A stretch of 64,000 nt of DNA from Cellulomonas sp. P24 (GTDB taxonomy: Bacteria > Actinomycetota > Actinomycetes > Actinomycetales > Cellulomonadaceae). The notes beneath the pieces are model-generated. The model was not told the origin of the DNA. It saw only the letters and a list, made by a program, of their open reading frames with translations, and ran no database searches. Positions 1 through 7,835 of the stretch are shown in pieces. Every line of letters starts with the position of its first letter. The first letter of the stretch is position 1. The stretch spans positions 2,232,001 to 2,296,000 of the forward strand of contig NZ_JAJDFX010000002.1 in the NCBI RefSeq assembly GCF_024704385.1, read 5' to 3'. The translations under genes were made by a program, and so were the position numbers.

Positions 1-151
1 GCCGCCGAGACTACGGGCGACCCGTGCGTTCAGTGAGACATGACCGGATGTGGCCGATCGGCGTTCTCAGCGCCTACGCGCGTCGCGACCGTTGTGAGAC
101 GGGCACTTTCGTGAGTACCGCCGTGGTGATCGCGGCAGGGCTGCATCGCGG

Positions 152-544
152 TCATGGCCGGAGCGGCCCGATGTCCTCCCCGGCGGACCCGCAGTCTGCC
201 TGCACGCGTCGGTCGGCAGCGAAGTAGGCATCCATCTGGGAGGCCGTGGCGGTGTCCAAGCTGCCCCGCCAGGAGAAGACGTACGTCATGTCGCGCTGCA
301 GGTTCGCCCACGCAGGATCGGCCGTGGCCGCGTGATCGGCATCGGCGCGAGCAGTGGCTACCACCGCGTCAGCCTGTGCCGCGGTGGTAGCCACCGAGTG
401 CCGGTTGAAGCTCGCGTACGCCTGGCACGCGCCCTGAGCAGCAGCCTGCCCGGGGCTTTCACCGCTGCACGCCGCAAGCGTCGCCGCCACGATGGCCAAT
501 GGCACGACAGCTACCAGGCGACTGCAGATCATTGTCCGGATCAT
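152..544 (-). CDS. small secreted lipoprotein, unknown function
   Basis: The predicted protein of about 130 residues begins MIRTMICSRL, has a hydrophobic stretch and then a lipobox ending LAAC, followed by a Ser/Gly/Gln-rich linker. This is a typical lipoprotein signal peptide, so the mature protein should be lipid-anchored outside the membrane. The start at 544 is chosen over an in-frame ATG at 586 because an AGGGGG ribosome-binding site lies just upstream and because the signal peptide then begins correctly. The mature part contains many Ala/Asp residues and two cysteines (one early, one near the C terminus) that could form a disulfide. I do not recognise a domain. It diverges from the damaged gene at 701. 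Confidence 0.7.
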   Translation of the reverse strand: MIRTMICSRLVAVVPLAIVAATLAACSGESPGQAAAQGACQAYASFNRHSVATTAAQADAVVATARADADHAATADPAWANLQRDMTYVFSWRGSLDTATASQMDAYFAADRRVQADCGSAGEDIGPLRP

Positions 545-700
545 GTATTCCCCCTGCCTGACTTTCCGGAACGTCGACCGCTTCACGCCTCGTTTGAATT
601 CACGTTGCCAGCCGATACTCGCTCACGTCAATTGGCCGGGTCGTTGAGATAACGTGCGTGGCGGCATCCAGGGGGTGCTGTCCACGCGGAGCGGAGCGTC

Positions 701-1076
701 ATGAGGCATCGGCTTGCGGGTATGGCCATCGTCCTCTCCGTGGTGCTCGCCGGGGGGAGTCCTCGCCTACCGCGTCGCCTACGGCACATGGTGGGGAACG
801 CCGGATCACCTCAGCTACTGCGGGCGCACCTACCTGCGCGGGACCGCTGGACTGACGCACGCCGAGATCGTCGGGCTCCGTGCTGCTCTGCCCGGCGACG
901 CGCCCTACCCGGTCGTGGCGGTCGCCACGGTCCCACCCGTCGTCGGCCACCCGCTCCTCGCGGCCGTCACCCCGCAGGCCGAGCGGCAGCGGCTCGGCGT
1001 TCCGTGCACCATGGCGGTCTACCTGAAGACCGGGACCGACAGCTACACCGGGTACGCCCTCTCCGGCGGCGCATAG
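701..1076 (+). pseudogene. small membrane or secreted protein broken by a G-run frameshift
   Basis: The ATG at 701 starts a good N-terminal hydrophobic segment (MRHRLAGMAIVLSVVLAGG). The next conserved-looking part (VLAYRVAYGTWWGTPDHL) lies in another frame. The two join cleanly at a run of six G at 752-757: with five G the protein reads straight through to the stop at 1076, giving about 125 residues with one N-terminal membrane segment and two cysteines. I therefore annotate one gene with a single extra base. The family is not recognised. Whether the extra G is a sequencing error or a real mutation cannot be decided from the sequence. Confidence 0.55.
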
Positions 1077-1095
1077 CCGCGACCAGGGTCACGAG

Positions 1096-1140
1096 GCCTG
1101 ACCGGGCGCTCTGCGTCGAGTCGCGGATCGCTGGTCAGGC
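1096..1140. repeat. 45-bp intergenic inverted repeat, copy 1
   Basis: The element begins GCCTGACC and ends GGTCAGGC, a perfect 8-bp inverted repeat. Its core, ctgcgtcgagtcgcggatcg, recurs with few changes at 3826-3845. It lies between two damaged genes. Confidence 0.6.
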
Positions 1141-1185
1141 TTCGGCGGGGCGTGCGGCGGTGGGGCGCACGGGATGATCGGCGCC

Positions 1186-1780
1186 ATGACGACCAGCAGC
1201 CGCCTGGAGCGGTATGAAGCGCGCACGTCCGGCCCACTGTCCGTCCTCGCGCTGGTGGGCCTATCTCGCCCGGCACCCCATCGACGTGGTCGTGGTGGTC
1301 GTGCCGATGCTGCGGCCGCTGCGGGTGCTGCGGGTGTTCGCCATCGGCCAGGTGCTGCTGACCCGTGACCGGGGTCTGATCCAGACGGGCCGGGCGATCG
1401 CGTTCGCGGCGGGTGTGCTGATCGTGATCGGCGCGCTGGCGATCCTTGATGCCGAGCGCGGTTCGCCCGGGGCCACGATCGCGACCTTCCCCGACGCCTT
1501 GTGGTGGGCGATGGCGACGGTCACGACCGTCGGGTACGGCGACGTGTACCCGGTGACGGCCGTCGGCCGGCTCGTGGCCGCCTCCCTCATGCTGGTCGGC
1601 ATCAGTCTTCTGGGGATCGTCACGGCGACCGTCGCCGCGTGGTTCATGCGGGCCGAGAGCACGAGCCCGCGCGTCGGCATCGCCGATCGCCTTCGCGACC
1701 TCCACGCCCTCCACGCGGAGGCAGTCATCAGCGACGACGAGTTCACGGACGCCAGGGCGCGGTTGCTCGTGGACCTCTGA
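1186..1780 (+). pseudogene. voltage-gated-type K+ channel with internal deletion
   Basis: The C-terminal part is a clear potassium channel pore: a pore helix (FPDALWWAMATVTT), the selectivity filter TVGYGD, a following transmembrane helix and a short charged tail. Before it is an S4-like stretch with regular arginines (PMLRPLRVLRVF). The N terminus, from the ATG at 1186 (MTTSSRLERYEARTSGPLS), matches how such channels begin but is in a different frame. The S1-S3 helices expected between the two parts are missing. The junction is near 1245-1258, around GCGCTGG. An ORF from 1214 could still make a truncated pore protein of 188 residues, but without a full sensor. I infer an inactive or altered channel. 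Confidence 0.7.
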
Positions 1781-1805
1781 TCGCACCGGTGCCACCTGGT
1801 CACCA

Positions 1806-1824
1806 GCTGTCCGCAGCGGACAGC
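1806..1824. terminator. short hairpin between convergent genes
   Basis: GCTGTCCGC-A-GCGGACAGC is a perfect palindrome with 9-base arms, placed between the convergent K+ channel and the gene ending at 1838. It could be a bidirectional terminator. There is no T run, as is usual in high-GC actinobacteria. Confidence 0.4.
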
Positions 1825-1837
1825 AGGGCGAGCCGGG

Positions 1838-2415
1838 TCAGCCGATCGTGAAGCCGCCGATGACGGTGGTGCCGTCCGAGTCGTAGACGGGGACCGTGCG
1901 GGTGCGCCCCTGGTTCGCCTGTTGCTGGGTGATGGCATCGGCCGGGCTGGTGGGCAGCGGCCCGCCCTGCAGGTCGGTGGCGTAGGCGTAGCCGTCCTTG
2001 CCGTTGGTTGCGGTCACTGCGACCAGGTCCGGCTCGCCCTGGTCGGCGGAGCCGCTGACCCCGTAGGTCTGGCCGTGCGCGTTGACCCCGAGACGGGTCG
2101 GGACGTAGTTCACGTACTGGATGGTGACGGTGCCGGTGAAGCCCCCTGCCGGCGTCACGTACAGGGTGTCGACCGAGTCGTTCAGCGGGAAGTCGTACCA
2201 GGTCCGGGCGTGCCCGATCGCTGACGCGGCATCCCAGGACCCGCTGGGGTTGTTGCCGGCGGCGTCGGTGCCGAAGTTCACCGACCCGACCGTCAGGGGG
2301 TGATCGTGACGCGCGCGTGGGTGGCCGCGGCGGGACGGGGCTCGAGCGGGATCGCCGTCCCGGCGGTCACGGATCGGGTGATGGGTGCCTCGAGCATCGA
2401 GACGATCGGGGCCCC
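1838..2415 (-). pseudogene. remnant of a secreted protein partnered with the sigma factor
   Basis: Two reading frames carry one protein. About 35 residues (start SMLEAPITRSVTAGT, end ARVTITP) run to a stop at 2293. A shift of one base at the five-base run 2296-2300 then continues LTVGSVNFGTDAAGN in the next frame down to the stop at 1838, ending VYDSDGTTVIGGFTIG. The segment looks like the extracellular part of a membrane or secreted protein encoded next to a sigma factor. Its N terminus and membrane segment are absent, so it joins the sigma gene directly through a deletion near 2410. Family assignment is an inference from the position and the C-terminal pattern. Confidence 0.5.
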
Positions 2416-2921
2416 CGGGACAGGCGCATCTTGGCTGCCGACTCGCTGATGCCGATCGCGGCCGCCGCATCCTTGACGCTGAACTCCTCCAGCGCGGTCA
2501 TCGCCAGCAGGCGGACATCTGCCGGCCGGGCGCCGGTCATCGCCGCTCGCACCCGTGCGTCGCGCGCCGGGTCGAGGTCCTCGAACATCACGGCGGGATC
2601 CGGGGCGTGCTCCGGTGGAGGAAGAGCCGCGAGGAAGCGACGGTAGCGGTGCCGGGCGCGAGCCTCGTTGCGGTAGACGTTCAGCGACGTGACGATCAAC
2701 CAGGGCAGCGCCGACCCGTCCACGAATCGCACCGAGCCGCGCCGCCGCCACAGCTCGAGGAACGCCGCCGCCGTCAGGTCCTCCGCGTCAGCCGGTGCGC
2801 AGCCCAGCCGGATCACGTGCCGGACGACGCGGTCGCGGTGACGATCCCAGATCAGCCCGTACAGCTGCGCCTCGCCCGCAACGACGCGGCCCCACAGCAC
2901 CTCGTCGGACTCTGCCTCCAT
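2367..2921 (-). pseudogene. sigma-70 family (ECF-like) sigma factor, truncated at the C terminus
   Basis: From the ATG at 2921 (MEAESDEVLWGRVVAGE) the protein shows region 2 (LYGLIWDRHRDRVVRHV, then DAEDLTAAAFLELWRRR) and a region 4 helix-turn-helix ending ISESAAKMRLSR. It would bind core RNA polymerase and direct it to a small regulon. After KMRLSR the frame runs into an unrelated tail (PRSSRCSRHPSPDP), while the neighbouring frame continues the secreted-protein remnant. The normal sigma C terminus and the start of the next gene therefore appear to have been lost together by a deletion. It may still be partly functional, since the recognition helix is nearly complete. Confidence 0.6.
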
Positions 2922-2995
2922 ACCTCGATAGTGTCCGCACCCACCACCCACGTCACACCTGCCGACGGGGAGCGGTGCGTCAGTACCCGCGACGC

Positions 2996-3021
2996 CCTGA
3001 ACAGGCCATGACCGGTTCAGG
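2996..3021. other. inverted repeat in the divergent gap 2922-3220
   Basis: CCTGAAC and GTTCAGG (7 bp each) face each other across 12 bases in the 299-bp gap between the divergent sigma locus and the DHFR-like gene. It could be an operator or a remnant hairpin. I see no gene I can support in the rest of this gap. Confidence 0.3.
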
Positions 3022-3220
3022 ATCCAGGGCGCCCTCCTCGGGTGGCGAGATGGCCGACGACGTCGTCCTCCGCGACGGTCGCAGGTGAGCGCCGCGCGTG
3101 GTTCCTGACACTCGTGGCGAGGTAGGCGCGCATCGTGGGGTCTGGTGAACGGTCCCCGTCGGTGTTGCCGGTGTCGGGGTGGCGTTGCACGCTGGTGGCC
3201 TCGTCCGGACGGAGGGCTCC

Positions 3221-3787
3221 ATGGGCAAGCTGATCTACGCGGCCAACATCTCGCTCGACGGTTTCCTGGAGGACGAGGCCGGGGCGTTCGACTGGTCTGT
3301 GCCCGACCAGGAGGTGCACGCGTTCTGGAACGAGCACGAGCGCCGCATCGGCACGGCGCTGTACGGGCGACGCATGTACGAGACGATGCGCGTCTGGGAG
3401 TCCGACGACTGGCTGACGGACCAGCCCGCGGTGGTCCGCGAGTTCGCCGACATCTGGCGCGACACCGACAAGATCGTCTACTCCACCACCCTCACCGACG
3501 TCTCCACCGCGCGCACGAGGATCGAGCGGACGTTCGACCCCGAGGCTGTCCGACGCCTCAAGGAGACCTCCAGCGCGGACGTGAGCATCGGCGGCGCGGG
3601 GATCGCGGCCGAGGCGTTCCGGCACGGTCTGGTCGACGAGTGCGTGCTGCTGCTGTGCCCGGTCCTCGTGGGCGGCGGCAAGCCGGCGCTGCCCCGGGGG
3701 GTACGGCTCGACCTCACGCTCCTCGACCACCGACGCTTCGGCAACGGTGTGGTCTACGTCCGCCACGCGGTGCGCAACCCCGCCTGA
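3221..3787 (+). CDS. dihydrofolate reductase-like / RibD C-terminal domain protein
   Basis: The product of about 188 residues begins MGKLIYAANISLDGFLED, the typical N-terminal strand and loop of the DHFR/RibD_C family. It has the family ending around GGAGIAAEAFRHGLVDEC and the LCPVLVGGGKPAL loop, which in the family contacts the pyridine nucleotide. Such stand-alone actinobacterial proteins are usually of unknown substrate, probably NADPH-dependent reductases. The start at 3221 is chosen because GGAGGG lies 6 bases upstream; the longer reading frame to 3179 has no such site and lacks family similarity. It is convergent with the GrpB-like gene. Confidence 0.85.
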   Translation: MGKLIYAANISLDGFLEDEAGAFDWSVPDQEVHAFWNEHERRIGTALYGRRMYETMRVWESDDWLTDQPAVVREFADIWRDTDKIVYSTTLTDVSTARTRIERTFDPEAVRRLKETSSADVSIGGAGIAAEAFRHGLVDECVLLLCPVLVGGGKPALPRGVRLDLTLLDHRRFGNGVVYVRHAVRNPA

Positions 3788-3811
3788 CACGTGTGGCGCC
3801 GGGCAGCGGCT

Positions 3812-3853
3812 CTGACGGTGCGCGCTGCGTCGAGTCTCGGATCGCCGATCAGG
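3812..3853. repeat. intergenic inverted repeat, copy 2
   Basis: The core CTGCGTCGAGTCTCGGATCG closely matches the element at 1096-1140. The flanking arms (CTGACGG and CCGATCAG) pair with one bulge, as in copy 1. It sits between convergent genes and its last bases overlap the stop codon of the GrpB-like gene, so it may serve as a terminator. Confidence 0.5.
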
Positions 3854-4424
3854 TTGCGCGGGGGTCCGCGCTCGCGGCTCTCCAGGATCGTGCCCGGGTG
3901 AGGATGTCGCGCACGACGTCGGTCTTGGCGTCGGCGTAGTCGTTCATGTCGGCCCACTGCTGCTGCGCCAGGCGACGCTTGACGGTCGCGTACAGGATGC
4001 GGTCGTCACGGCTGATGCGAAGCCAGTCCCTCAGGTCCAGGTAGTCGCGCTCCTCGGTCCGGCCCGTGGCGTACACGTGCAGGTGCACGTCGCGTTGCGG
4101 GGTCCGGAACATGCGATGGTCCGGCTCGCGGACGCGCAGCTCGAAGCCCGCCGCCTCCAAGGGTGCGACGAACGCGGCCTCGTCCTCGACGTCGTCGACG
4201 ATCAGGAGCATGTCGATGAGGGGCTTCGCGGCCAGGCCCGGTACCGACGTCGAGCCGATGTGCTCGAGACGGCGCACCCGGTCGCCCAGGGCTCCCCTGA
4301 CACGGTCGGCGAGAACCTCGAAGCGCGTGGGCCACGCGTCGTCGTACTCGGCCAGCACGATGTGCGCAGGCTCCCTGCCACCGATCAGTACCGCATCGAG
4401 GTACGCGTTGCGATCGTGGTCCAC
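3849..4424 (-). CDS. GrpB family (UPF0157) nucleotidyltransferase-like protein
   Basis: The 191-residue protein has the GrpB hallmark: VLAEYDDAWPTRFEVLADRV followed by a stretch RRLEHIGSTSVPGLAAKPLIDML. The GSTS...D..L pattern is the nucleotidyltransferase-fold signature, and the second half (HLHVYATGRTEERDYLDLRD) fits as well. Some family members are fused to dephospho-CoA kinase, but free-standing members have no firm function. The GTG at 4424 is the start, with GGGAG about 11 bases upstream. It lies just downstream of the carotenoid operon and in the same direction (22-bp gap), but is not likely part of it functionally. Confidence 0.85.
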   Translation of the reverse strand: MDHDRNAYLDAVLIGGREPAHIVLAEYDDAWPTRFEVLADRVRGALGDRVRRLEHIGSTSVPGLAAKPLIDMLLIVDDVEDEAAFVAPLEAAGFELRVREPDHRMFRTPQRDVHLHVYATGRTEERDYLDLRDWLRISRDDRILYATVKRRLAQQQWADMNDYADAKTDVVRDILTRARSWRAASADPRAT

Positions 4425-4445
4425 GACGCCATTGTCTCCCGCCGA

Positions 4446-5342
4446 TCACCGGGACCGGAGCGCGATCCAGATCAGCAGCTGGGTGACGAGGAACCCGCTG
4501 ACCAGGTTGAGCCACAGGAACCGTCGCCAGCCGCGGTTGGCGGCTTCGCAGTCGTCGTCCGTGAGGTTCCGGAACGGCGCGACGCTCGCGAGGTAGCCGA
4601 GCGGGATCACGGCCGCGAGCCCGCCCGGCCACCCGGCGCCGAGCATCGCGACCGCCGCGAGCCCGTAGGCGATCATCGCGAAGCGCACGGTGCGGCGCGC
4701 GCCGAGCCAGGTCGCGATCGACGCGATCGATGCGGCACGGTCGGCGGTGACGTCCTGCACGGCGCCGAAGGCCTGGGAGGCCACGCCCCACAGGAAGAAC
4801 GCGAGGAAGGTCGCGACGACGGCGACCGAGGCCCCGCCTCCGGCGATCACGAGGCCGAGAACCGCCGGGCTGACGAAGTGTGTGCTCGACGTGAGCGAGT
4901 CGAGCACCGGGCGCTCCTTGAAGCGCAGCCCCGGCGCCGAGTACGCGACGACCGCGAGCACCGAGACGCCGAGCGTGATCCGGGCAGCCGTGGAACCGAC
5001 GGCAAGCAGGTAGACGAGGAACGGCACGTTCGAGAGCGCCGCGGACCACAGCGTCAGCCGGTGCCATCGTCGGCTCAGCACGACGCCCTCGATCCCGCCC
5101 TTGCGCGGGTTCCGGAGGTCCGACTCGTAGTCGAAGACGTCGTTGATGCCGTACATGAGCAGGTTGTACGGGACCAGGAAGTACACGGTCCCGATCACGA
5201 GCGTCAGGTCCACGCGGCCGGCGACCATCAGGTACGTGGCGGCGAACGGGTAGGCGGTGTTGATCCAGCTGATCGGCCGGGACGAGCCGATCACCTGCCG
5301 CAGCGCGACCGCGGCCGGCGGGCGGGACGTGTCCACGCTCAT
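4446..5342 (-). CDS. crtEb: lycopene elongase / C50 carotenoid prenyltransferase (UbiA superfamily)
   Basis: The protein of about 298 residues is an integral membrane UbiA-type prenyltransferase: the first Asp-rich motif reads NDVFDYESD and is followed by NPRKGG, with a later conserved segment QDVTADRAA. About eight hydrophobic helices are visible. In Corynebacterium and Micrococcus, enzymes of this type add two dimethylallyl (C5) units to lycopene to make flavuxanthin-like C50 carotenoids. Its place at the end of crtE-B-I-Ye-Yf, with ATGA overlap to crtYf, supports that role over menaquinone or heme prenylation. It acts in the cytoplasmic membrane. The start at 5342 is fixed by the overlap. 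Confidence 0.85.
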   Translation of the reverse strand: MSVDTSRPPAAVALRQVIGSSRPISWINTAYPFAATYLMVAGRVDLTLVIGTVYFLVPYNLLMYGINDVFDYESDLRNPRKGGIEGVVLSRRWHRLTLWSAALSNVPFLVYLLAVGSTAARITLGVSVLAVVAYSAPGLRFKERPVLDSLTSSTHFVSPAVLGLVIAGGGASVAVVATFLAFFLWGVASQAFGAVQDVTADRAASIASIATWLGARRTVRFAMIAYGLAAVAMLGAGWPGGLAAVIPLGYLASVAPFRNLTDDDCEAANRGWRRFLWLNLVSGFLVTQLLIWIALRSR

Positions 5343-5710
5343 GGGGTCACCTCCGGGCTCCGGGAGGTTGGAGTCTCCACGTCGGCGAGTGGGCGACGCT
5401 CTGCCTGCTTCGGCGCGGGGCCGAGCAGCTCCCACGACGCAGGCAGCAGCACGGCGGCGACGATCGGCCACGCGAGGTCCTCGACGGGCGTCAGCCCGAT
5501 CCGGAGTCCGGTGAGCGCCGACTCGTCGTACCGGAAGAGGTCCGCGGCGATCATCCACGTGTCGAAGACCACGGTGAGGACGACGAGCGCGCCGGCGGTG
5601 AGTGCCGTCGTCGCCCACCAGCGCCGGTCGGTGCGGCCGCGTCGCGCGGCGACGATCCCGACCACGGCCGCCAGGGTCAGGACGATGGCATCGAGATACA
5701 GGTAGGTCAT
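5339..5710 (-). CDS. crtYf: C50 carotenoid cyclase subunit, CrtYf-like
   Basis: The 123-residue membrane protein starts MTYLYLDAIVLTLAAVV, with about three hydrophobic helices and the motif TGLRIGLTPVEDLAWP. This proline/acid motif (PVED/PxE(E/D)) is shared by the small heterodimeric lycopene-type cyclases. Together with CrtYe it should close the epsilon- or gamma-type rings of a C50 carotenoid such as decaprenoxanthin or sarcinaxanthin. Both ends overlap neighbouring genes by 4 bases, which indicates translational coupling and equal subunit amounts. Which ring type is made cannot be told from the sequence alone. Confidence 0.85.
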   Translation of the reverse strand: MTYLYLDAIVLTLAAVVGIVAARRGRTDRRWWATTALTAGALVVLTVVFDTWMIAADLFRYDESALTGLRIGLTPVEDLAWPIVAAVLLPASWELLGPAPKQAERRPLADVETPTSRSPEVTP

Positions 5711-6069
5711 CGCGGCACCTCGTCGCTGACCGGATGGCCCGTCGCCTGGGTGGACCGCGCCTCGAGCAGGCGACGGATCAGCGCGTGGCCGACCAGCGTC
5801 AGGTAGCAGAGGAACGTCACGAAGAACAGCTCCTCGACGGGCAGGTGCGGTGCGATCTCCACGCCGACGAGCGCCTGCCCGTGCCCGCGCTGGAAGAACC
5901 CGAGGTGGATCGCGGCAGCATCCCAGGACAGGAACACCGCGACCCCGACGAGCAGCACGATCGCGCCGCGCCGCGCGTCCGCCCACAGCACCAGGCGCCA
6001 TCGGCGGTCGAGCAGGACCATCGAGGCGATCGACACGACGAGCGCGCCGAGGTACAGGCCGCGGATCAC
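5707..6069 (-). CDS. crtYe: C50 carotenoid cyclase subunit, CrtYe-like
   Basis: The 120-residue membrane protein starts with GTG at 6069 (VIRGLYLGALVVSIASM), overlapping the crtI stop. It has about three helices and the cyclase motif HLPVEELFFVTFLCYL (PxEE), the partner of the PVED motif in CrtYf. The two subunits together form the C50 cyclase of the decaprenoxanthin/sarcinaxanthin pathway. Its C terminus is charged (ARSTQATGHPVSDEVPR). The order crtYe-crtYf-crtEb is the same as in Corynebacterium glutamicum. Confidence 0.85.
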   Translation of the reverse strand: MIRGLYLGALVVSIASMVLLDRRWRLVLWADARRGAIVLLVGVAVFLSWDAAAIHLGFFQRGHGQALVGVEIAPHLPVEELFFVTFLCYLTLVGHALIRRLLEARSTQATGHPVSDEVPR

Positions 6070-7835
6070 AGCGGGGCCGCCAACGGCTCCGTCGACTGGT
6101 CCGACCCGAGGCGTTTGACCAGCACCTCCGCGCTGATCAGGCACATCGGCAGGCCGATGCCCGGGATCGTGCTCCCCCCGGCGTAGAACAGCCCGTCGAT
6201 GCGGCGCGACGCGTTGCGGCCGCGCAGGAACGCGCTCTGCCGCCACGTGTGCGCAGGTCCGAGCGCCCCACCCGACCACGCGTGGAGATCCGCGGCGAAG
6301 TCCCCGGGCCCGACCGTGCGCCGCACGACGATGCGCGATCGGAGGTCCGGGATACCGGCCCAGGTCGCCAGCTGGTCGATCGCGGCATCGGCCGCCTTCT
6401 CGACGTCCGGGTCGCCTCGGCCGTCGACGCCACCGCGTCCGATGCTCACGTCGGCCGGGACCGGGACCAGGATGAACACGTTCTCGGCACCGTCCGGGGC
6501 CACCGTCGGGTCCGTCGCGGACGGCTTGCACACGTACGTCGAGGCGGGATCGGGCACGCGCCGGTCCGATCCGAACACGTCGTCGAAGTTCTGCTGCCAG
6601 TCCGCCGTGAAGAAGAGCGAGTGGTGCGGGAGCTGCGGGATCCTGCCCTCGACGCCGAGGTACACGAGCACGGCGCCCGGCCCGGGGTCGCGGGTGTCCC
6701 ACCACGACTGCGGGTAGGTCCGCAGCTCCGGTGCGACCAGCTCGGTCTCCAGGTGGTGCAGGTCGGTGGCGCCGACCACGACGTCGGCGTCAAGGCTCCG
6801 GAGCATTCCGGCGGGGTCCCGGTAGGTGACGCCGGTGACCCGTGCGCGCGACCGCCGGCGGAGGCCACGCGCACGGGAGCCGCCGGGACCGGAGGAGTCG
6901 AGCCCGCGAGCCCCGCTGTCGAGTGGAGCGTTCTGCGACGACACGCCCGCGTGTCGGTCGCAGAACGCTCCACTCGACGCCGCGGGGTGGGGGTGGGGGT
7001 GGTCGGGGTGACGGACCTGCGCCGTGGTCGTGATCGCGGTCGCCTCGGCCCCGAGGTGGATCCGGACGCCCTCGGCGCGTGCGAGGTCGGCGATCACCTC
7101 GATCAGGCGCGCGAACCCACCCTGCGGGTACCGGACGCCGTCGGCCAGGTCGAGGTGACTCATCAGGTGGTACATGCTCGGTGCACGGTCCGGGGAGGAC
7201 CCGAGGAAGACCGCCGGGTAGCCGAGGATCTGCCGCAGCCGGGGGTCGTCGAACGACCGCGCGACGTGGCGGTCGAGCGTCCGGGTCAGGAGCGAGACCA
7301 GTCGCGGGGCGCGCCGCACGACGTCCGCGCGCAGCAGCGTCGCGAGCGACTCGAAGCTCGTGTAGAGGAACCGGCGGACCGCCAGGTCGTAGGCGTCCTT
7401 CGCGGTGGACAGGTACGCGTCGAGCGCCGCGCCGGCACCGGGCTCGATCGCCTCGAAGGTCGCGACGTTGCGCGCACGGTCCGGGTGGATGTCCACCGGC
7501 GCCGGGCGGTCGGAGTCAGGAGACCCGCCCGGTCGTCCCTCGAAGAAGACGCGGTATCCGGGCTCGAGCAGCGTGAGGTCGAGCTGTTCGGCGGTGCTCG
7601 TCCCGAGCAGCGCGAAGAAGTGGTCGAACACCTCCGGCATGAGGTACCAGGACGGCCCGGTGTCGAACCGGAAGCCGTCGGCCTCCCAGGAGCCTGCGCG
7701 ACCGCCCACAGCGTCGTGCTGCTCGAGCAGGTCGACCTCATAGCCCTGGCGCGCGAGGAGGGCCGCCGAGGCGAGCCCGGCGATCCCGCCCCCGATCACG
7801 ACGACGCGGCGGCCGGCGCCGGGGCGTGCCGTCAT
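6066..7835 (-). CDS. crtI: phytoene desaturase with an extra internal segment
   Basis: The protein has the N-terminal Rossmann motif GGGIAGLASAALLARQG and the C-terminal FAD motif LFYAGGSTIPGIGLPMCL of the CrtI family, which desaturates phytoene to lycopene. It has 589 residues, longer than usual (about 500-530). The excess lies at about residues 272-330, between the family segments HLGAEATAIT and RVTGVTYRDPAG. It is rich in His, Pro, Arg and Gly, and its middle (about 286-306) is encoded by a 61-bp palindrome (6918-6978). The insert keeps the frame open and falls in a surface loop next to the FAD-domain strand, so the enzyme may still work (inference). The start overlaps the crtB stop. Confidence 0.9.
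   Translation of the reverse strand: MTARPGAGRRVVVIGGGIAGLASAALLARQGYEVDLLEQHDAVGGRAGSWEADGFRFDTGPSWYLMPEVFDHFFALLGTSTAEQLDLTLLEPGYRVFFEGRPGGSPDSDRPAPVDIHPDRARNVATFEAIEPGAGAALDAYLSTAKDAYDLAVRRFLYTSFESLATLLRADVVRRAPRLVSLLTRTLDRHVARSFDDPRLRQILGYPAVFLGSSPDRAPSMYHLMSHLDLADGVRYPQGGFARLIEVIADLARAEGVRIHLGAEATAITTTAQVRHPDHPHPHPAASSGAFCDRHAGVSSQNAPLDSGARGLDSSGPGGSRARGLRRRSRARVTGVTYRDPAGMLRSLDADVVVGATDLHHLETELVAPELRTYPQSWWDTRDPGPGAVLVYLGVEGRIPQLPHHSLFFTADWQQNFDDVFGSDRRVPDPASTYVCKPSATDPTVAPDGAENVFILVPVPADVSIGRGGVDGRGDPDVEKAADAAIDQLATWAGIPDLRSRIVVRRTVGPGDFAADLHAWSGGALGPAHTWRQSAFLRGRNASRRIDGLFYAGGSTIPGIGLPMCLISAEVLVKRLGSDQSTEPLAAPL
6918..6978. repeat. 61-bp palindromic element inside crtI
   Basis: Two 21-base arms (6918-6938 and 6958-6978) are perfect reverse complements. 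Inside them GACACG and CGTGTC add a further 6 bp around a CCCG loop, with a one-base asymmetry. It is unlike the GAGATCG family in the gaps of this window. It lies inside a coding region and is translated in-frame. Confidence 0.85.

Noticed and set aside
2922-3220. A small gene in the divergent gap near 3008-3088
   Set aside because: A short frame (MTGSGSRAPSSGG...) has no ribosome-binding site, no similarity I recognise, and overlaps a probable promoter region.
6066-7835. crtI split into two genes by the palindrome
   Set aside because: The frame stays open through the element and both ends have coupled starts and stops, so one protein is more likely.
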